Positions 45,560 to 56,129 are shown, counted from the first letter of the stretch. The stretch: 64,000 nt of DNA from Methanosarcina mazei S-6 (GCF_000970205.1 NZ_CP009512.1:806001-870000); one strand, 5' to 3'. Notes: generated by a model from the letters alone, not told the origin. Numbers and translations are program-made.

Positions 45560-45697
45560 TTACCTCTTTGCTTTCCTGACGTCTCTTAATGTCAGGTTCC
45601 TTATAATAAGAGGTTTCGGTCTCAGGCCTTTTACTTTAAGGCTTTTTATGCGAATATTCTTTACTCTGACTATTTTTGTTTTATCTTCCCCAGGCAT
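45560..45697 (-). CDS. Small basic protein, copy 1 of a tandem pair
   Basis: A 45-aa protein (ATG 45697 to TAA 45560). NIRIKSLKVKGLRPKPLIIR with NLTLRDVR aligns without gaps to the next gene. The degree of protein-level conservation with different codons between copies supports real translation. A TAGGGA-type ribosome site precedes the ATG. Function unknown. Confidence 0.6.
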   Translation of the reverse strand: MPGEDKTKIVRVKNIRIKSLKVKGLRPKPLIIRNLTLRDVRKAKR

Positions 45698-46383
45698 ATT
45701 TTATCCCTATCCTTTCCGAAAGCGTCTTTGTTTCCTTAATGTATTTTTTAAGTATAATATTCTGATATATTCCGAAGCAGTTTTCTGCCTCTCTTTTTAA
45801 GTCCGGTTTTTTCACAGGTTTTTTCGAGACGGTAAAAATCAGAAATATTACTTCTAATAGAAATTAGCATACAAAATAGATAAAATCTTGCATAAAAGTA
45901 GTCCTTAAATCTGATTTATTTATTTTCAATAATGTAATTTTTGGGATTTGAAATTATATAATATTGAAGCAAACTCTGGCTACTTAAGGAAAAACAGAGC
46001 CCTGTAATGTCGGAAAAAATCTGAAAGAAATCTGAAAGAAAAAACTGAAAGGTTTCAAAGAGATCCTCAAAAAATTCAAAAAAAGACCGAAAACTTTAAA
46101 AAGTCCTGAAATATTTAAAAAATCCTGACCTATTTAAAAATCTTGAAATATTTAAAAAAGACTGAAAAATTCAAAGAAATGATCTGAATAATTTAAAAAA
46201 TCCTGGAATATTCAAAGAAAGGATCTGAATAATTTAAAACATCCCTGAATAATTCAAAAACCTCATAAACTTCCAAAGAAAAGATATGCGGTATTTTCTT
46301 CTGTAAAAAGACCTGAGTAAAAGGAGCTGCAGGAAAATTCCTGCGCTCCGGGTTGAAAAATGAGTTATGATTTCCCTTGCGGG
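45698..46383. other. Spacer with degenerate repeats
   Basis: Nearly 690 bases without a gene. From about 46020 to 46260, variations on gaaatatttaaaaaatcctg / gaataatttaaaaaatcctg recur about ten times (roughly 20-30 bases apart). It follows the ribosomal protein S27ae gene and probably includes its terminator. Confidence 0.6.
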
Positions 46384-46533
46384 TTATTTCTTGAATTCGG
46401 TGTAGCCGCACTTCCCGCAGGCGAGGCGGTTTTTGTGGTCGGCAAGGAATACACCGGGTCCGCATCTGGGACAGAACTGTTTGAGTCTGGTTACGGAGTC
46501 GCCCTGGACTTTGTAATAATCTTTTACTGCCAT
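46384..46533 (-). CDS. rps27ae: Ribosomal protein S27ae
   Basis: A 49-aa zinc-ribbon ribosomal protein ([18 protein letters not shown] start; CPRC ... CGKCGYTEF zinc ligands). It is the last gene of the minus-strand translation operon, 21 bases after S24e. ATG 46533 has GAGGTG about 8 bases ahead. The length and sequence are those of the archaeal protein. Confidence 0.93.
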   Translation of the reverse strand: MAVKDYYKVQGDSVTRLKQFCPRCGPGVFLADHKNRLACGKCGYTEFKK

Positions 46534-46554
46534 GTTTATACACCTCGGTAAGGC

Positions 46555-46860
46555 TTAAGCCTCTTCTCCCTCAGTTTCCGAACCAGGGACAGCGTTCCTT
46601 TTAAGGACATATTCCTGTTCTACCTGTTTCATGCGGTCTGCGTCTTCGTAGAGCTTTGCATAGCCCTTGCTTTCCTGCATACCGTATTCGGTCTTGATCC
46701 TCTGGATAACCAGCAGTTCAAGGGGAGCATTTAACATTGCAGCAAGCTTGTTCCTTACATCATTTCTGGAAGGAGTCGAACCTTCATATTTCACAATGAA
46801 ATCCAGTTCCCTTCTGTTTAAAAGTGGATTCTTTTTGTCTTTAATTATCTTTATGTCCAT
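46555..46860 (-). CDS. rps24e: Ribosomal protein S24e
   Basis: A 101-aa small-subunit protein. [19 protein letters not shown] and [16 protein letters not shown] match archaeal/eukaryotic S24e. A C-terminal charged tail is as in other methanogens. Its start lies inside the end of the dephospho-CoA kinase gene (20-base overlap). Confidence 0.93.
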   Translation of the reverse strand: MDIKIIKDKKNPLLNRRELDFIVKYEGSTPSRNDVRNKLAAMLNAPLELLVIQRIKTEYGMQESKGYAKLYEDADRMKQVEQEYVLKRNAVPGSETEGEEA

Positions 46861-47428
46861 CTAGGATTCTCCGTATTTTATCCAATTCATTATTCTGATT
46901 TTTACTGATAAGCTTTTCAAAAAGAGCTCTTATTTCCTCTTTCTTTTTCTCGGTGACCTCTACAAAGACCACGCCCTCATCGGGCTGTCCGTAAAGGACA
47001 ACAGACCCCGGTGGAGCCAGAAGGATTACCGGAAGGGTTGCCAGATCTTCTTCTCCCCTTACAAAAATGCGGAGAAGCTTTTCCGAAGCAAACGCTTCGC
47101 AGAGAGTTCTTATAAGCTCATCGGTGATTATTCCTGCAGGATTGTCAACCGAAACTTCTTCATATACTTTGTCCCTGTTCCGGACCGAAACATCGCTGGA
47201 TACCGGTTTCCTTTTGGTTCGGTCATCCACAATACAGATGTCCGGAATAATTCCGGCTTCGAGCAGGTGGAAGGTAGTAACATCCCCTACGGATATAAGT
47301 TTTGTGGGGCTTGAAAGTTCCCCTGCAAACTTCTCTATCGTATCCCTGCCCTTTCCTCTGTATAAAATACCGAGGGGTTTTTTCATAAGTGGGCGAAGTT
47401 CTCTCGGAAGTTCGATATGAACACTCAA
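46841..47428 (-). CDS. GTP-dependent dephospho-CoA kinase
   Basis: A 195-aa protein of the DUF359 family, shown in archaea to phosphorylate dephospho-CoA with GTP as the last step of CoA synthesis. Motifs: [14 protein letters not shown] (about 46-59), [11 protein letters not shown] (about 65-75), [10 protein letters not shown] (about 95-104) and [23 protein letters not shown] 47428 follows AAGGTG. It adjoins Spt4, RNA polymerase and ribosomal genes. Confidence 0.9.
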   Translation of the reverse strand: MSVHIELPRELRPLMKKPLGILYRGKGRDTIEKFAGELSSPTKLISVGDVTTFHLLEAGIIPDICIVDDRTKRKPVSSDVSVRNRDKVYEEVSVDNPAGIITDELIRTLCEAFASEKLLRIFVRGEEDLATLPVILLAPPGSVVLYGQPDEGVVFVEVTEKKKEEIRALFEKLISKNQNNELDKIRRILDGHKDN

Positions 47429-47429
47429 C

Positions 47430-47615
47430 TCAGCGCACCTTCAAAGCAAATCTATCCGGGATGTCAACCCCGAGTCTTTTTGCGATTTCCGAGCGTTCGG
47501 TATCAAGAATAATAACAAGTCCATTCCATTCTTCTGCAAGGTCTGAAGTTCCGCAAACAGGACATGTTTGCCCTTCGAGAACCCTCAGGCAGTGTCGACA
47601 GACTTTTTCTGGCAT
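47430..47615 (-). CDS. spt4: Transcription elongation factor Spt4
   Basis: A 61-aa zinc protein, CRHCLRVLEG and CPVCGTSDL (about 6-28), then WNGLVIILDTERSEIAKRLG, matching archaeal Spt4 (RpoE''). It pairs with Spt5 and increases RNA polymerase processivity. Its start follows GAGAGGATTGC. It is in the operon with Rpo7. Confidence 0.93.
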   Translation of the reverse strand: MPEKVCRHCLRVLEGQTCPVCGTSDLAEEWNGLVIILDTERSEIAKRLGVDIPDRFALKVR

Positions 47616-47643
47616 TGCAATCCTCTCTTTTGCCTTTTTTTAC

Positions 47644-48228
47644 TCAGGCAGCCTCTTCACCTGGGGTTTCTTGAGGCTGTTTCTTTCTGCGGGCTTCTTC
47701 GAGCCACTGAAGTTTTCCAAGGGCTGTCTGGCGCATGGTAAGTCCTATCTTGCTTTCTTTCGGCTCCCTCTCATTAATGCTGACCGCGACAATTCTGGCC
47801 CTTACATGGTCGCCTTCGGCAATTGACTTGCCTCCGCTTTTAGTAACAAGCCTTGCATTTTTCGCATCATAGGAAATAAAATCATCAGTGATCTGGCTGA
47901 CGTGTAGCAGCCCGTCCATTGGTCCCATCCCTATGAAAACTCCGAAGCCTACAGCCTCAACGACTTCGCCTTCTATGATTTCCTGGAGATCAGGGTAGAA
48001 CATTATCGCTTCAAATGTCACATCGTAGTACACAGCCCCGTCTCCGACAAGGATATGTCCTTCTCCGACCTCGTCAATATTGTAAACAGCAACGAGAGAG
48101 CCAAGTTTCTTGTCTACCTGCCCCTCAAGTTTCTCCCTTAATGCATTTTTAATAGTGGGCATTATTTCTTCCCCGAGAAGGGTAGGAGGGATACGAACCG
48201 TATCAACGAGTTTCATTAATTTATACAT
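47644..48228 (-). CDS. rpoE1: RNA polymerase subunit Rpo7 (RpoE')
   Basis: A 194-aa subunit of the stalk. N-terminal RNP-like domain (KLVDTVRIPPTLLGE, about 6-20) and C-terminal S1 domain (VGFGVFIGMGPMDGLLHVSQI, about 92-112 in parts) are clear. Together with Rpo4 it contacts RNA and helps open promoters. The C-terminal tail is acidic. Confidence 0.95.
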   Translation of the reverse strand: MYKLMKLVDTVRIPPTLLGEEIMPTIKNALREKLEGQVDKKLGSLVAVYNIDEVGEGHILVGDGAVYYDVTFEAIMFYPDLQEIIEGEVVEAVGFGVFIGMGPMDGLLHVSQITDDFISYDAKNARLVTKSGGKSIAEGDHVRARIVAVSINEREPKESKIGLTMRQTALGKLQWLEEARRKKQPQETPGEEAA

Positions 48229-48289
48229 CTGCTAATCACCCGTAAACTTAATCAATCGAACTGCTGCCCCGGAATCTCCGGTGGGTTTT

Positions 48290-48655
48290 TCAAACAAAAT
48301 CCAGTTTGTTTTTCTGGCGCAGGGATATGGTCTGGATCCCGCTTTCAGCAAGCCTGCGCTTCAACCCTATATCGTTTGTCAGAACAGCCGCTCCCATCTC
48401 TTTTGCGAGCCTGAGGATCACATCATCAGCAGGTCCCTTGCCTGCGATCCGCATGCACCTTTCCATCATGGACCTGGCAACCTTTGCGGCTGTCCTGTTT
48501 GAACCTTTCTCCCGCTTTATGAGTTTTTCTATTTCAAATACAACAGCTTCAGGCACATAGAACTCATTAAAACCCAGCCTTTTCAGCTCTTCAAAGATAT
48601 CCACTCCGAACTGGACAGGGATCATGAATCCGTTGGTGTCAATTATAATTTTCAA
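48290..48655 (-). CDS. PIN-domain nuclease (FAF1/UTP23-like)
   Basis: A 121-aa single-domain PIN protein: [11 protein letters not shown] (first Asp, about 3-13), [42 protein letters not shown] (about 80-105 in part) with the acidic residues in place. In methanogens it is always found between aIF2-gamma and Rpo7 genes, which suggests a role in rRNA maturation instead of a toxin. It overlaps aIF2-gamma by 4 bases. Confidence 0.88.
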   Translation of the reverse strand: MKIIIDTNGFMIPVQFGVDIFEELKRLGFNEFYVPEAVVFEIEKLIKREKGSNRTAAKVARSMMERCMRIAGKGPADDVILRLAKEMGAAVLTNDIGLKRRLAESGIQTISLRQKNKLDFV

Positions 48656-49878
48656 CTCTTTATTACCCCTACTCCAATGAGCCGCCAGCGGGAATCGACT
48701 CTCCTGCTGATCGCAACCATAGCTCCTATGGCTGCACTTATCGGACGCTTGAGTGCCACCTGAGCTTCATTCTTCCGGGCACTTGTGACCACACCTACAG
48801 TTGTAGCGGTTCCTATGTTGAGCATAAGGGGTTCACTGGTCTTGATTTCATTAATTTTCTCTTCCCTGGTAACTCCCACAACCCTGTCCAGAAGATGAAG
48901 CTCCATAACAAACTGGTGCCTTGTTTCAGGAAGGGTACCCGGAACACCTGCCATCTGCCCCGTAAGGGAGTCTCCCTTTGTCAGGGTAGGGTCAAGATAA
49001 GTTCCTACGGCAAGAAGCCCTCCGGGGGTTGCTTCATCTACCTTTGTTGCTCCTGCATAAATTGATGAAACCGTGGTCAAAATAGGGATCCATCTGGTGC
49101 TGCCTTCTGTTGTGACCTTTATTCCAGGCCTGATTTCAAGCTCGTCTCCGGGATGAAGCACGCCCTCGGTAAGGGTTCCTCCTATAACTCCTCCGCGGAT
49201 TTCCTCAATTGAAGCACCTGGTTTATTAATGTCAAAAGACCGGGCAATCAGCATGCTGGCTGGCTTATCTACTTTATGGGAAGGAGTCGGGATCTGGGTT
49301 TCCAGGGCGTCGATGAGAATATCAATATTAATATTCTGCTGGGCAGAAATAGGGATTACAGGTGCATTTTCGGCAACAGTGCCCTTGACAAACTCTTTTA
49401 TCTGGTGGTAGTTCTCGATAATTTTTTCCCTTGACACAAGGTCGATTTTATTCTGGACTATAACAATGTTTTTAATCCCGATGATGTCCAGGGCCATGAG
49501 GTGTTCCTTTGTCTGGGGCTGCGGGCAGTCTTCGTTTGCGGCAATTACAAGCACTGCCCCGTCCATAATTGCAGCACCGGAAAGCATGGTTGCCATCAGG
49601 GTTTCGTGCCCGGGAGCGTCTACAAAGGAAACTGTCCTGTGCTCTTCCGTTTTTTCTCCGCAGTTAGGGCAGGTTTTTTCGACAGTATAACACTGAGGTT
49701 CAGGACATTTCGGGCATTTCATGAATGGGGAATCTGCATACCCCAATCTTATCGAAATTCCTCTTTTTACTTCTTCACTATGCGTATCCGTCCACACGCC
49801 GGATAAAGCTCTAACAAGTGTGGTTTTTCCATGGTCGACATGACCTACCATGCCGATATTAACACAGGGCTGACTCAA
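48652..49878 (-). CDS. eif2g: Translation initiation factor aIF2 gamma
   Basis: A 408-aa GTPase that carries initiator Met-t[13 protein letters not shown] (G1), DAPGHETLM (G3), NKIDLVS (G4) and a zinc knuckle ([15 protein letters not shown]) are seen. The start is TTG 49878 ([14 protein letters not shown]): GGAGG is 10 bases ahead, and the 23 further residues of the longer frame do not resemble the family. Confidence 0.96.
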   Translation of the reverse strand: MSQPCVNIGMVGHVDHGKTTLVRALSGVWTDTHSEEVKRGISIRLGYADSPFMKCPKCPEPQCYTVEKTCPNCGEKTEEHRTVSFVDAPGHETLMATMLSGAAIMDGAVLVIAANEDCPQPQTKEHLMALDIIGIKNIVIVQNKIDLVSREKIIENYHQIKEFVKGTVAENAPVIPISAQQNINIDILIDALETQIPTPSHKVDKPASMLIARSFDINKPGASIEEIRGGVIGGTLTEGVLHPGDELEIRPGIKVTTEGSTRWIPILTTVSSIYAGATKVDEATPGGLLAVGTYLDPTLTKGDSLTGQMAGVPGTLPETRHQFVMELHLLDRVVGVTREEKINEIKTSEPLMLNIGTATTVGVVTSARKNEAQVALKRPISAAIGAMVAISRRVDSRWRLIGVGVIKS

Positions 49879-50156
49879 GTTGTAGTTTCCTCCAGTAGAG
49901 TGAAAATAATCTGATATAAGGCAGGTATTTTTCCGAAATCTGTGCATTCAGGACTTTTTTCTTCCCTGGGGCTTTCAGATTTCAATTTCAAACCTGGTCT
50001 GATTCTTAATTTTATTATGTGATCCTTGGTTTATTGTAATTGTAACTCAAAGCGAGATCTCATTACTGCTTGAATCCCGCAGATTCAGGAGATCTTTTTA
50101 AAGTTTACGGTTTCTGCACAATTTATATCTACTAATGCCGGAAAGCCTTAATAAAT

Positions 50157-51320
50157 TTATGTGACGATCATATCAAGCTTCTCGAGCTCCAGAGCGCGTC
50201 TTATCTCAAAGGCAAGCCTTCTGCCCGTACTCATCGGTTTTCTCCAGAGTGAATTGCCATAGGAATGACCCACTGACATATGCACATTTGTCCCGCCGCC
50301 TACTCTCGGGGCCACATCATAAATATAGAAATTAAGGTCCTTGTCCACACAGGTCTGGAGGCAGAACGATCCTATAATTCCAGGCGCATAGTGCTCCTGA
50401 GTGGCTTTTACGTATTTTTCTCCCATCTCAAAGACTTTGTCAAGAAGAGATTCACGAAGTGTCGCAGAGTTATGTCCGCAGACCGTATATTCAGGAGTGA
50501 GCTGGTGAGGTGCAAGAGCCATCTGCTGCGGGGCAGGAAGCCTTACATGCCCGTCAAGGCTAGTCTCAAAGCGCCAGTCAACGCCAAGTAACTCCAGTTT
50601 GCTCATTTTCGGCTCGATAGGAGAGTAGAACATGTCAAGATTGAACACTGGTCCTATGATATAACGCTCTATCCTGGCATTTTCAAGGGCGTCGCGCGTA
50701 ATTACTCCCTGCTTTATAAGAGCTTCGGATTTCTCCTGGTATTCCTTATAGCTTGAAGCCGTAAAAAAGCCTCTCTCGAGTTTCTTTACTGCGTGTGGAA
50801 GTTTTACCATTACGAGTTCGTTGATGTCCTCTGGAGATTCTATTTTCTCAGGGAAAGGAAGCCCTGCTTTTTCGAGGATCCAGTAGTAGCTCTGCTGTTC
50901 GCTGCGTTCCTCACTTCTCAAAAGGTTCCTGCTTCCTACCATGGGGACCCTGAAATTATCTTCAATCTCATCTATGCTGCAGTAGGAAGTAAAAGAACGG
51001 TTAGGGATAAAGAGCACTTTTTCGTCAACCAGTTTCTGCTGGTTCTGGGGCAGAAGGATTTCATTATACTTCTTATATACAACTGTTTCATCGACAATCC
51101 CTCTTTTTATTCTTCCGTAATGGTCTCTCTGAGCCCTGAAGTATTCAGTGTAAGTCTTCTCCCTTCCTGCCTGGCAGACTGCAAGGGTCCTGAAGTCTTC
51201 TTCAACTGCTCCGTCGCAGATGTCGAGCCCTGAGTGTGAGGCAATTGCCCCTATTTTTATCTTATCAGCGTGCGCGTAATAGCCTTCAACAATTTCCTTT
51301 ATTTCTTTCCTGTCAATCAT
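50157..51320 (-). CDS. purP: FAICAR synthetase PurP (formate-AICAR ligase)
   Basis: A 387-aa ATP-grasp enzyme that formylates AICAR with free formate, replacing folate-dependent PurH in methanogens. Features: IGAIASHSGLDICDGA at the N terminus, VMVKLPHAVKKLERGFF (ATP-grasp), and IYDVAPRVGGGTNVHM near the C terminus. Two PurP forms are known in archaea, one without proved activity; which form this is cannot be said. Confidence 0.9.
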   Translation of the reverse strand: MIDRKEIKEIVEGYYAHADKIKIGAIASHSGLDICDGAVEEDFRTLAVCQAGREKTYTEYFRAQRDHYGRIKRGIVDETVVYKKYNEILLPQNQQKLVDEKVLFIPNRSFTSYCSIDEIEDNFRVPMVGSRNLLRSEERSEQQSYYWILEKAGLPFPEKIESPEDINELVMVKLPHAVKKLERGFFTASSYKEYQEKSEALIKQGVITRDALENARIERYIIGPVFNLDMFYSPIEPKMSKLELLGVDWRFETSLDGHVRLPAPQQMALAPHQLTPEYTVCGHNSATLRESLLDKVFEMGEKYVKATQEHYAPGIIGSFCLQTCVDKDLNFYIYDVAPRVGGGTNVHMSVGHSYGNSLWRKPMSTGRRLAFEIRRALELEKLDMIVT

Positions 51321-51627
51321 ATGTGATATCTCTCAGCTTTTTCGAGGTAGTGATACTTCCGTGAGATGGTGATCAGGCACTGGCCTGTGTGATTTTTGAT
51401 CTGTATTGAAGCAGTATTTCCTGAAATGCAGGTCCCTGTGCTAGCCTGCCGTATTTTGTTAAACAAAAGTTCTGATCGGATTTTTCCCCATTAACGGCTT
51501 TACCTATTAAAACCCTTTCTAATAGAAGTAATCATTTATAAATATAGGGTAAGCTGAGGGGGGCATATAATAAAGGTATGGTGAAGGGCTGGTTTGCCCT
51601 CTCACGGCAGCTCTGTTTGTCTGATTT
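51321..51627. other. Intergenic region, nothing recognised
   Basis: About 305 bases upstream of purP. ataaatatagggtaag (about 51535-51552) may be promoter sequence. No gene or repeat found. Confidence 0.4.
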
Positions 51628-52368
51628 TTAGAGGAAACTCAGGATCAAAGGTGTAATAAAGGTCTCAACTATAGCTGCCAGAAAGAGAAGTGGCAAAATC
51701 CAGCGAAAATAAAATTGTAGTCCTTCCTTAAATTCTTTTTTTATTTCAGTAGGCCTGCCTATAAGGGCGGCAAAAACCTGGTGCCCCAGTCTGAGCCCTA
51801 TTCCGGCTGACAGAAAAACCATAGGCAGCTCCACGATTCCGTGAGGAAGGAGAGCAAGGACTATAAAAAGGAGACCTCTTTCCTGGGCTACTATATGCGA
51901 GATAACTCCCACAATATACCCGTTGAAAGCGATGAACAGTACAGGAAGGACGCCAAGGGCAAGCCCCAGCACAAGAAAAAGCAGGCTTACAAAGGCATTG
52001 TTCAGAAATATCCCGAACATAATGACTATCGGGGGCATTGCAAGAAGGGGTGCAAAACGGGCACTGAACCCTTCCATGAGTTGGTCCGCCATCTCCGGAA
52101 AATTTGCCGATGAATGATAACCTGCAAGCAAAGCCCCGAAGAACACAAAGGTAATAAAAAGGACATAAGGCTGGATGAAGCGCAGGTAGCCCGTAAATTC
52201 TGATATCTTTGAGGCGCCTCTCTCTTCAGGCAGGGATTTTATTTCCCTGCTGCCAGCCAGATAGGCATTCTCTTGCGGAGGGTACGCTTTTTCTTCCTTC
52301 CCCCCGTCAGGAGTTTCTGCTATTATTTCTCCGTTTTTTTCCCGTGAATATTCTTCTTCTCTTTCCAT
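51628..52368 (-). CDS. SpoIIM-family membrane protein
   Basis: A 246-aa protein with a 70-residue acidic, hydrophilic N terminus and four or five transmembrane helices, matching the stage II sporulation M (SpoIIM) superfamily that is found widely in archaea (FLNNAFVSLLFLVLGLALGVLPVLF in part; LPHGIVELPMVFLSAGIGLRLG). The conserved HGIVELP motif is present. Its archaeal role is not known. ATG 52368 has GGGGAT just upstream. Confidence 0.88.
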   Translation of the reverse strand: MEREEEYSREKNGEIIAETPDGGKEEKAYPPQENAYLAGSREIKSLPEERGASKISEFTGYLRFIQPYVLFITFVFFGALLAGYHSSANFPEMADQLMEGFSARFAPLLAMPPIVIMFGIFLNNAFVSLLFLVLGLALGVLPVLFIAFNGYIVGVISHIVAQERGLLFIVLALLPHGIVELPMVFLSAGIGLRLGHQVFAALIGRPTEIKKEFKEGLQFYFRWILPLLFLAAIVETFITPLILSFL

Positions 52369-52434
52369 GTTTATCCCCAATAAAACCTGACACATTGAAC
52401 CCCGGTATCAGCGAGGCACCTGTTTCCTGACTTT

Positions 52435-53304
52435 TCAGATGCCAAGCATCATCCGGATTGTATTCCGGGTTGCCGGAGAAAGCCCGAGGATCAGGATGAC
52501 CATTTTAATCAGCATTTTCAGGTTGGTTGACTCATCATCTTTCTCGAACTGGGTATCAAGTGCGTAAAGAACCCCTACGAAGATAATTATCTTCAATGGA
52601 TACATAACCAGTGCAGTATCCGTAAGTTTAATAAGATATGAGGGGAGCACGTGTTTTTCGAAATACCCGAGTTTATCTATCCCTATATATGTCGAAGAAG
52701 CATCCAGCATATGGGCAAGAAGGATGGAAAGGTTCAGGGGATCAGTGAAAATCGCGGATTTTAAGTGTCGGGCAACCAGATAAAAGACAAATGTTAGCCC
52801 TGTACCTGCCCCAAGCACAAAAACCGGAACGTAAGGGACTACAATGTCCTCAAAATACAGCAGGGCTCCGAGGTTCAATAAAAACCATGCCAGCCCGAAG
52901 CCTGCAAAGGCAGGATGATAATCCTTTACAAGCCCCGCCTTCTGCAGCCTTATTGAGAGCCACAGGCAGATCACTGTTATTCCGAAGACCAGGAAATAAA
53001 TGTTCGGAGTTATAAGCAAATAGCTGAAAGGGGGGTGAAAGATGTTAGCAGGCGAGTCTTCGAGCACACGCAGGGAGGAGCCCGCAAGCACGAATGGCAG
53101 GAGCGAGAGAATGAACTTTGGGGTTATCTTCACTTCCATCTTTTCAAGAAGCCTGAAAACCCCGAAAATACAGATACCCAGTACCACTGCCCAGGTAAAT
53201 GTGTTTACAATGTTATACCCCTCATCGCCCTTTATGGGGTCAAGATAATAGGTATTGATAAATTGTGAAATTTTTTCCATTAAAAAACTCATCTTATCAC
53301 TCAT
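52435..53304 (-). CDS. DUF63 membrane protein
   Basis: A 289-aa protein with seven or eight transmembrane helices. It belongs to the archaeal DUF63 family (INTYYLDPIKGDEGYNIVNT at the N terminus; AHMLDASSTYIGID about 190-203). Family function is unknown. It is followed by the SpoIIM-like gene with 66 bases between them, a pairing of two membrane proteins. Confidence 0.85.
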   Translation of the reverse strand: MSDKMSFLMEKISQFINTYYLDPIKGDEGYNIVNTFTWAVVLGICIFGVFRLLEKMEVKITPKFILSLLPFVLAGSSLRVLEDSPANIFHPPFSYLLITPNIYFLVFGITVICLWLSIRLQKAGLVKDYHPAFAGFGLAWFLLNLGALLYFEDIVVPYVPVFVLGAGTGLTFVFYLVARHLKSAIFTDPLNLSILLAHMLDASSTYIGIDKLGYFEKHVLPSYLIKLTDTALVMYPLKIIIFVGVLYALDTQFEKDDESTNLKMLIKMVILILGLSPATRNTIRMMLGI

Positions 53305-53784
53305 TTAAAATGGCAATGACCTGATACAATTAATACTCACAGTATAGCTGAATAAATACTCACAGTATATAGCTGAATATGTTTACTGCATTATAATCTG
53401 GAATAAATTTATCTTTTAATTCCGGGTATGGTGGCTCAACCGTGAACCGTGTTCGGTTTAATTACAGATATCTCTTTGCTTTCTCCAGGCTCAACTTTGA
53501 TAAAAAGCAAACACATTGTGAGAGTCTTATATTATATGTGCATTATATAACTATCTTTTTATAATTTACCTTTGCAGTTACATCTGCGGTAAGTGTTAAT
53601 AAACATGTCAAATAAGTGCTAATAGACATGTGAAGTAAGTGTTTTAAGTAAGTGTTTATAGACATGTCAATAGAGAGAATTGGTTTAAGTAAATTACCCT
53701 GAATAAACTCCTGTGTTCTGGAAAAATATCTGCATTTAACCTGAAACAGGCTTTGAAATTTGACATTTCCGGAAGAAGAACCAA

Positions 53785-53899
53785 TGACTGAGAAACCAAA
53801 TTGACTGAGAAACCAAATAGGCTGAAACACCAAATAGGCTGAAACACCAAATAGGCTGGAACACCAAATGGGCTGAAACACCAAACGGACTGAAAACCA
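53785..53899. repeat. 17-bp tandem array
   Basis: About seven units of gctgaaacaccaaatag, the first two degenerate (gactgagaaaccaaatt). Apparent coding on the minus strand (repeats of FQPIW, FSLFG) is an effect of the array and not a gene. Confidence 0.88.
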
Positions 53900-54172
53900 G
53901 AAAAAGAATTCAGGTTTTAATTACCCGAGTCATTCCTTTATTTCTTTTGAGATTAAGTTAAAGAATTAAGTTTCCCTATTAAACTATGTATACTATCTTT
54001 CGTAAGTTACCTATGTATTCTGCAGGCATTATTATCCGCAGCCTCAGTTTATAGATATTTGCTGGCAGATATCTGCTGGTGTTAAATACTTTATAAATAT
54101 AGATATTTGACATAACAGTGCATTTATTATTCCCGGCAAGCGGGTTACTCACTGACTGGATGGTTTAAGCCG

Positions 54173-54184
54173 GGTTTATATACT
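54173..54184 (+). promoter_or_regulatory. Likely TATA box of the G1P dehydrogenase gene
   Basis: gtttatatactc, 68-78 bases before the ATG, with spacing that fits an mRNA start near 54207 and a leader of about 45 bases. A second candidate, ttataaatat, lies at 54091-54100. Confidence 0.35.
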
Positions 54185-54250
54185 CAATCAATTAACTCTA
54201 ATTAACTCTATTATAAATTATCATTATCACGATCAAAAATTCATGCGGGT

Positions 54251-55321
54251 ATGAAATTGACCATTAATAAAAACAGCGCAAAATGGATGCAGCTTCCAAG
54301 AGACGTGCTTGTCGGGCACGGCGTCCTTGAAGAAGTGGGAGATGTCTGCAGGGACCTGAAACTCAAAGGAAATGCGCTGATAGTCACCGGAAGCACTACT
54401 CAGGATGTTGCAGGCAAAAGAGTCAGCAGACTTCTGGAGGACGCAGGGAACAGTACGGAAACGGTCCTTACGTGCAGGGCAACCATGGAAGAAGTTGATA
54501 AATTAATGGAAAAAGCCCTGAATACGGAAGCGACCTTTTTGCTCGGGGTGGGAAGCGGCAGGTCTATCGATCTTGCAAAACTCGCTTCCACCAGGCTTGA
54601 AATTCCCTTTATCAGCGTGCCCACGGCAGCCTCTCATGACGGCATCGCATCTTCTCGCGCCTCGGTAATAGACAACGGAAAAAATGCTTCCATACAGGCT
54701 CAGGCACCTCTTGCTGTGATTGCGGATACTGAAATTATTTCGGCCGCTCCGTACCGGTTCCTTGCAGCGGGCTGTGGAGACATCATTTCCAATTATACCG
54801 CAGTCCTGGACTGGGAGCTTGCAAGCCGTCTCCGAAACGAGTATTTCGGGGAATACGCTGCTGCCCTCTCCAGAATGGCAGCAAGGGTGGTAATAGAAAA
54901 CGCCGATTCAATAAAGCCAGACCATGAGACTTCAGCCAGGCTTGTGGTAAAAGCTCTGGTCTCAAACGGGGTCGCAATGAGTATTGCAGGCTCTTCAAGG
55001 CCGGCTTCGGGATCGGAACATATGTTCAGCCATGCCCTTGACAGGATTGCCCCAAAGGCTGCGCTTCATGGAGAGCAGTGCGGGGTTGGTACAATTATGA
55101 TGATGTACCTGCACGGAGGAAACTGGCAGGAGATCAGGGATGCTCTGAAAAAAATCGGGGCTCCCACGAATGCTGAAGAGCTCGGCATAGAGGATAAATA
55201 TATAATTGAAGCGCTCCTGCAGGCGCACAGCATCCGCCCGGACAGATACACCATTCTCGGAAATGGTCTGACGCTCTCGGCAGCTGAGAAAGTTGCAAGA
55301 ATCACAAAGGTCATAAATTGA
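54251..55321 (+). CDS. egsA: sn-Glycerol-1-phosphate dehydrogenase
   Basis: A 356-aa enzyme that reduces dihydroxyacetone phosphate to sn-glycerol-1-phosphate, the backbone of archaeal lipids. Motifs: [15 protein letters not shown] (about 97-111, nucleotide binding), [15 protein letters not shown] (about 125-139), the zinc ligands Asp in AAGCGD, and His in [10 protein letters not shown] and [10 protein letters not shown]. The length is as expected. Confidence 0.95.
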   Translation: MKLTINKNSAKWMQLPRDVLVGHGVLEEVGDVCRDLKLKGNALIVTGSTTQDVAGKRVSRLLEDAGNSTETVLTCRATMEEVDKLMEKALNTEATFLLGVGSGRSIDLAKLASTRLEIPFISVPTAASHDGIASSRASVIDNGKNASIQAQAPLAVIADTEIISAAPYRFLAAGCGDIISNYTAVLDWELASRLRNEYFGEYAAALSRMAARVVIENADSIKPDHETSARLVVKALVSNGVAMSIAGSSRPASGSEHMFSHALDRIAPKAALHGEQCGVGTIMMMYLHGGNWQEIRDALKKIGAPTNAEELGIEDKYIIEALLQAHSIRPDRYTILGNGLTLSAAEKVARITKVIN

Positions 55322-55617
55322 AAAGTTGTTTTATTCAGGCTGAAATAGAAAATTATCAATTCTCCAAAACATCACGAAGCAATATGCTATAAATAAGCAG
55401 AATCTTTTAACGCAGGATTCGATTTAATCATGATCAATTGTTCATTCAAATTCAAATGATTTATCTGGTTGATGAATTCGGCTTATTCGGGATAATCCAA
55501 CTCTAAAGCCTTATTTCATGCCAGGATTCAGTACCGGACTCAAAATTTTTGGGATAACTCAGGTATATCCTGAAAACTCAGAAAAGGCCCGAAAAAAATT
55601 TAAATGGAAGAACTATT

Positions 55618-56067
55618 ATGACAGAAAGCGATACCAAAATAACACTCATCGGATCACGGCTGGCAAGGGAAGGTCTGGAATTCATATTCAAAGGTGAAAT
55701 GCCTGAATGCAAGAAATGCCGTTTGAAGAACACCTGCCTTAACCTTGAACCCGGTCGCAGGTATAAAGTTGTTAGAATTAAAAGCAATGATATACACGAA
55801 TGTTTCCTGCACGACAGCGGGGTTCTTGCGGTGGATGTCAGCAGGGCTCCCATCACAACAAGTGTGGAGTCCAGAAAAGCAGTTCAAGGGGCAAAAATTA
55901 TGTATGAGCCCGCCAAATGTGGCAAGAGAGAGTGTGCTGAGTATGAGACATGCCACCCTGAAGGGCTTATAAAAGGGGACAAATGCAAAATTGTAGAGGT
56001 CCTCGAGAGCCTTGATTCAAAATGCGAAGCCGGCATTTCCTTGAAAAAGGTAAAGCTTGCATGGTGA
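55618..56067 (+). CDS. UPF0179 cysteine-rich protein
   Basis: A 149-aa protein with CKKCRLKNTC (about 25-34), then CFLHD, and CGKRECAEYETCHPEG (about 101-116), an arrangement for one or two metal sites as in the archaeal UPF0179 family. It may bind an Fe-S cluster or zinc. The role is unknown. ATG 55618 lies after a purine-rich GGAAGAACTATT. Confidence 0.85.
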   Translation: MTESDTKITLIGSRLAREGLEFIFKGEMPECKKCRLKNTCLNLEPGRRYKVVRIKSNDIHECFLHDSGVLAVDVSRAPITTSVESRKAVQGAKIMYEPAKCGKRECAEYETCHPEGLIKGDKCKIVEVLESLDSKCEAGISLKKVKLAW

Positions 56068-56129
56068 ACATAAACAAACACCTTTTAGTAATAGTAAGAC
56101 TGATTATTAATAAAAAAGGTTTATAAGCG

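Larger units (their letters stand above)
53305..54250. other. Long spacer with two repeat arrays
   Basis: About 945 bases with no gene. The duplications are a 16-base tattaatactcacagtatag-type repeat at about 53329-53375, a group of aagtg-aata-gacatgtc units at 53590-53675, and a 17-base array at 53785-53899 (listed separately). The last 160 bases hold the promoter of the next gene. Confidence 0.7.

Noticed and set aside
48290-48655. PIN-domain protein as a VapC toxin
   Set aside because: There is no antitoxin gene; it lies in the translation operon and overlaps aIF2-gamma, which favours a housekeeping RNA role.
53656-53884. Overlapping minus-strand frames with repeated FQPIW / FSLFG
   Set aside because: They are an effect of the 17-base tandem array, which is open in several frames.
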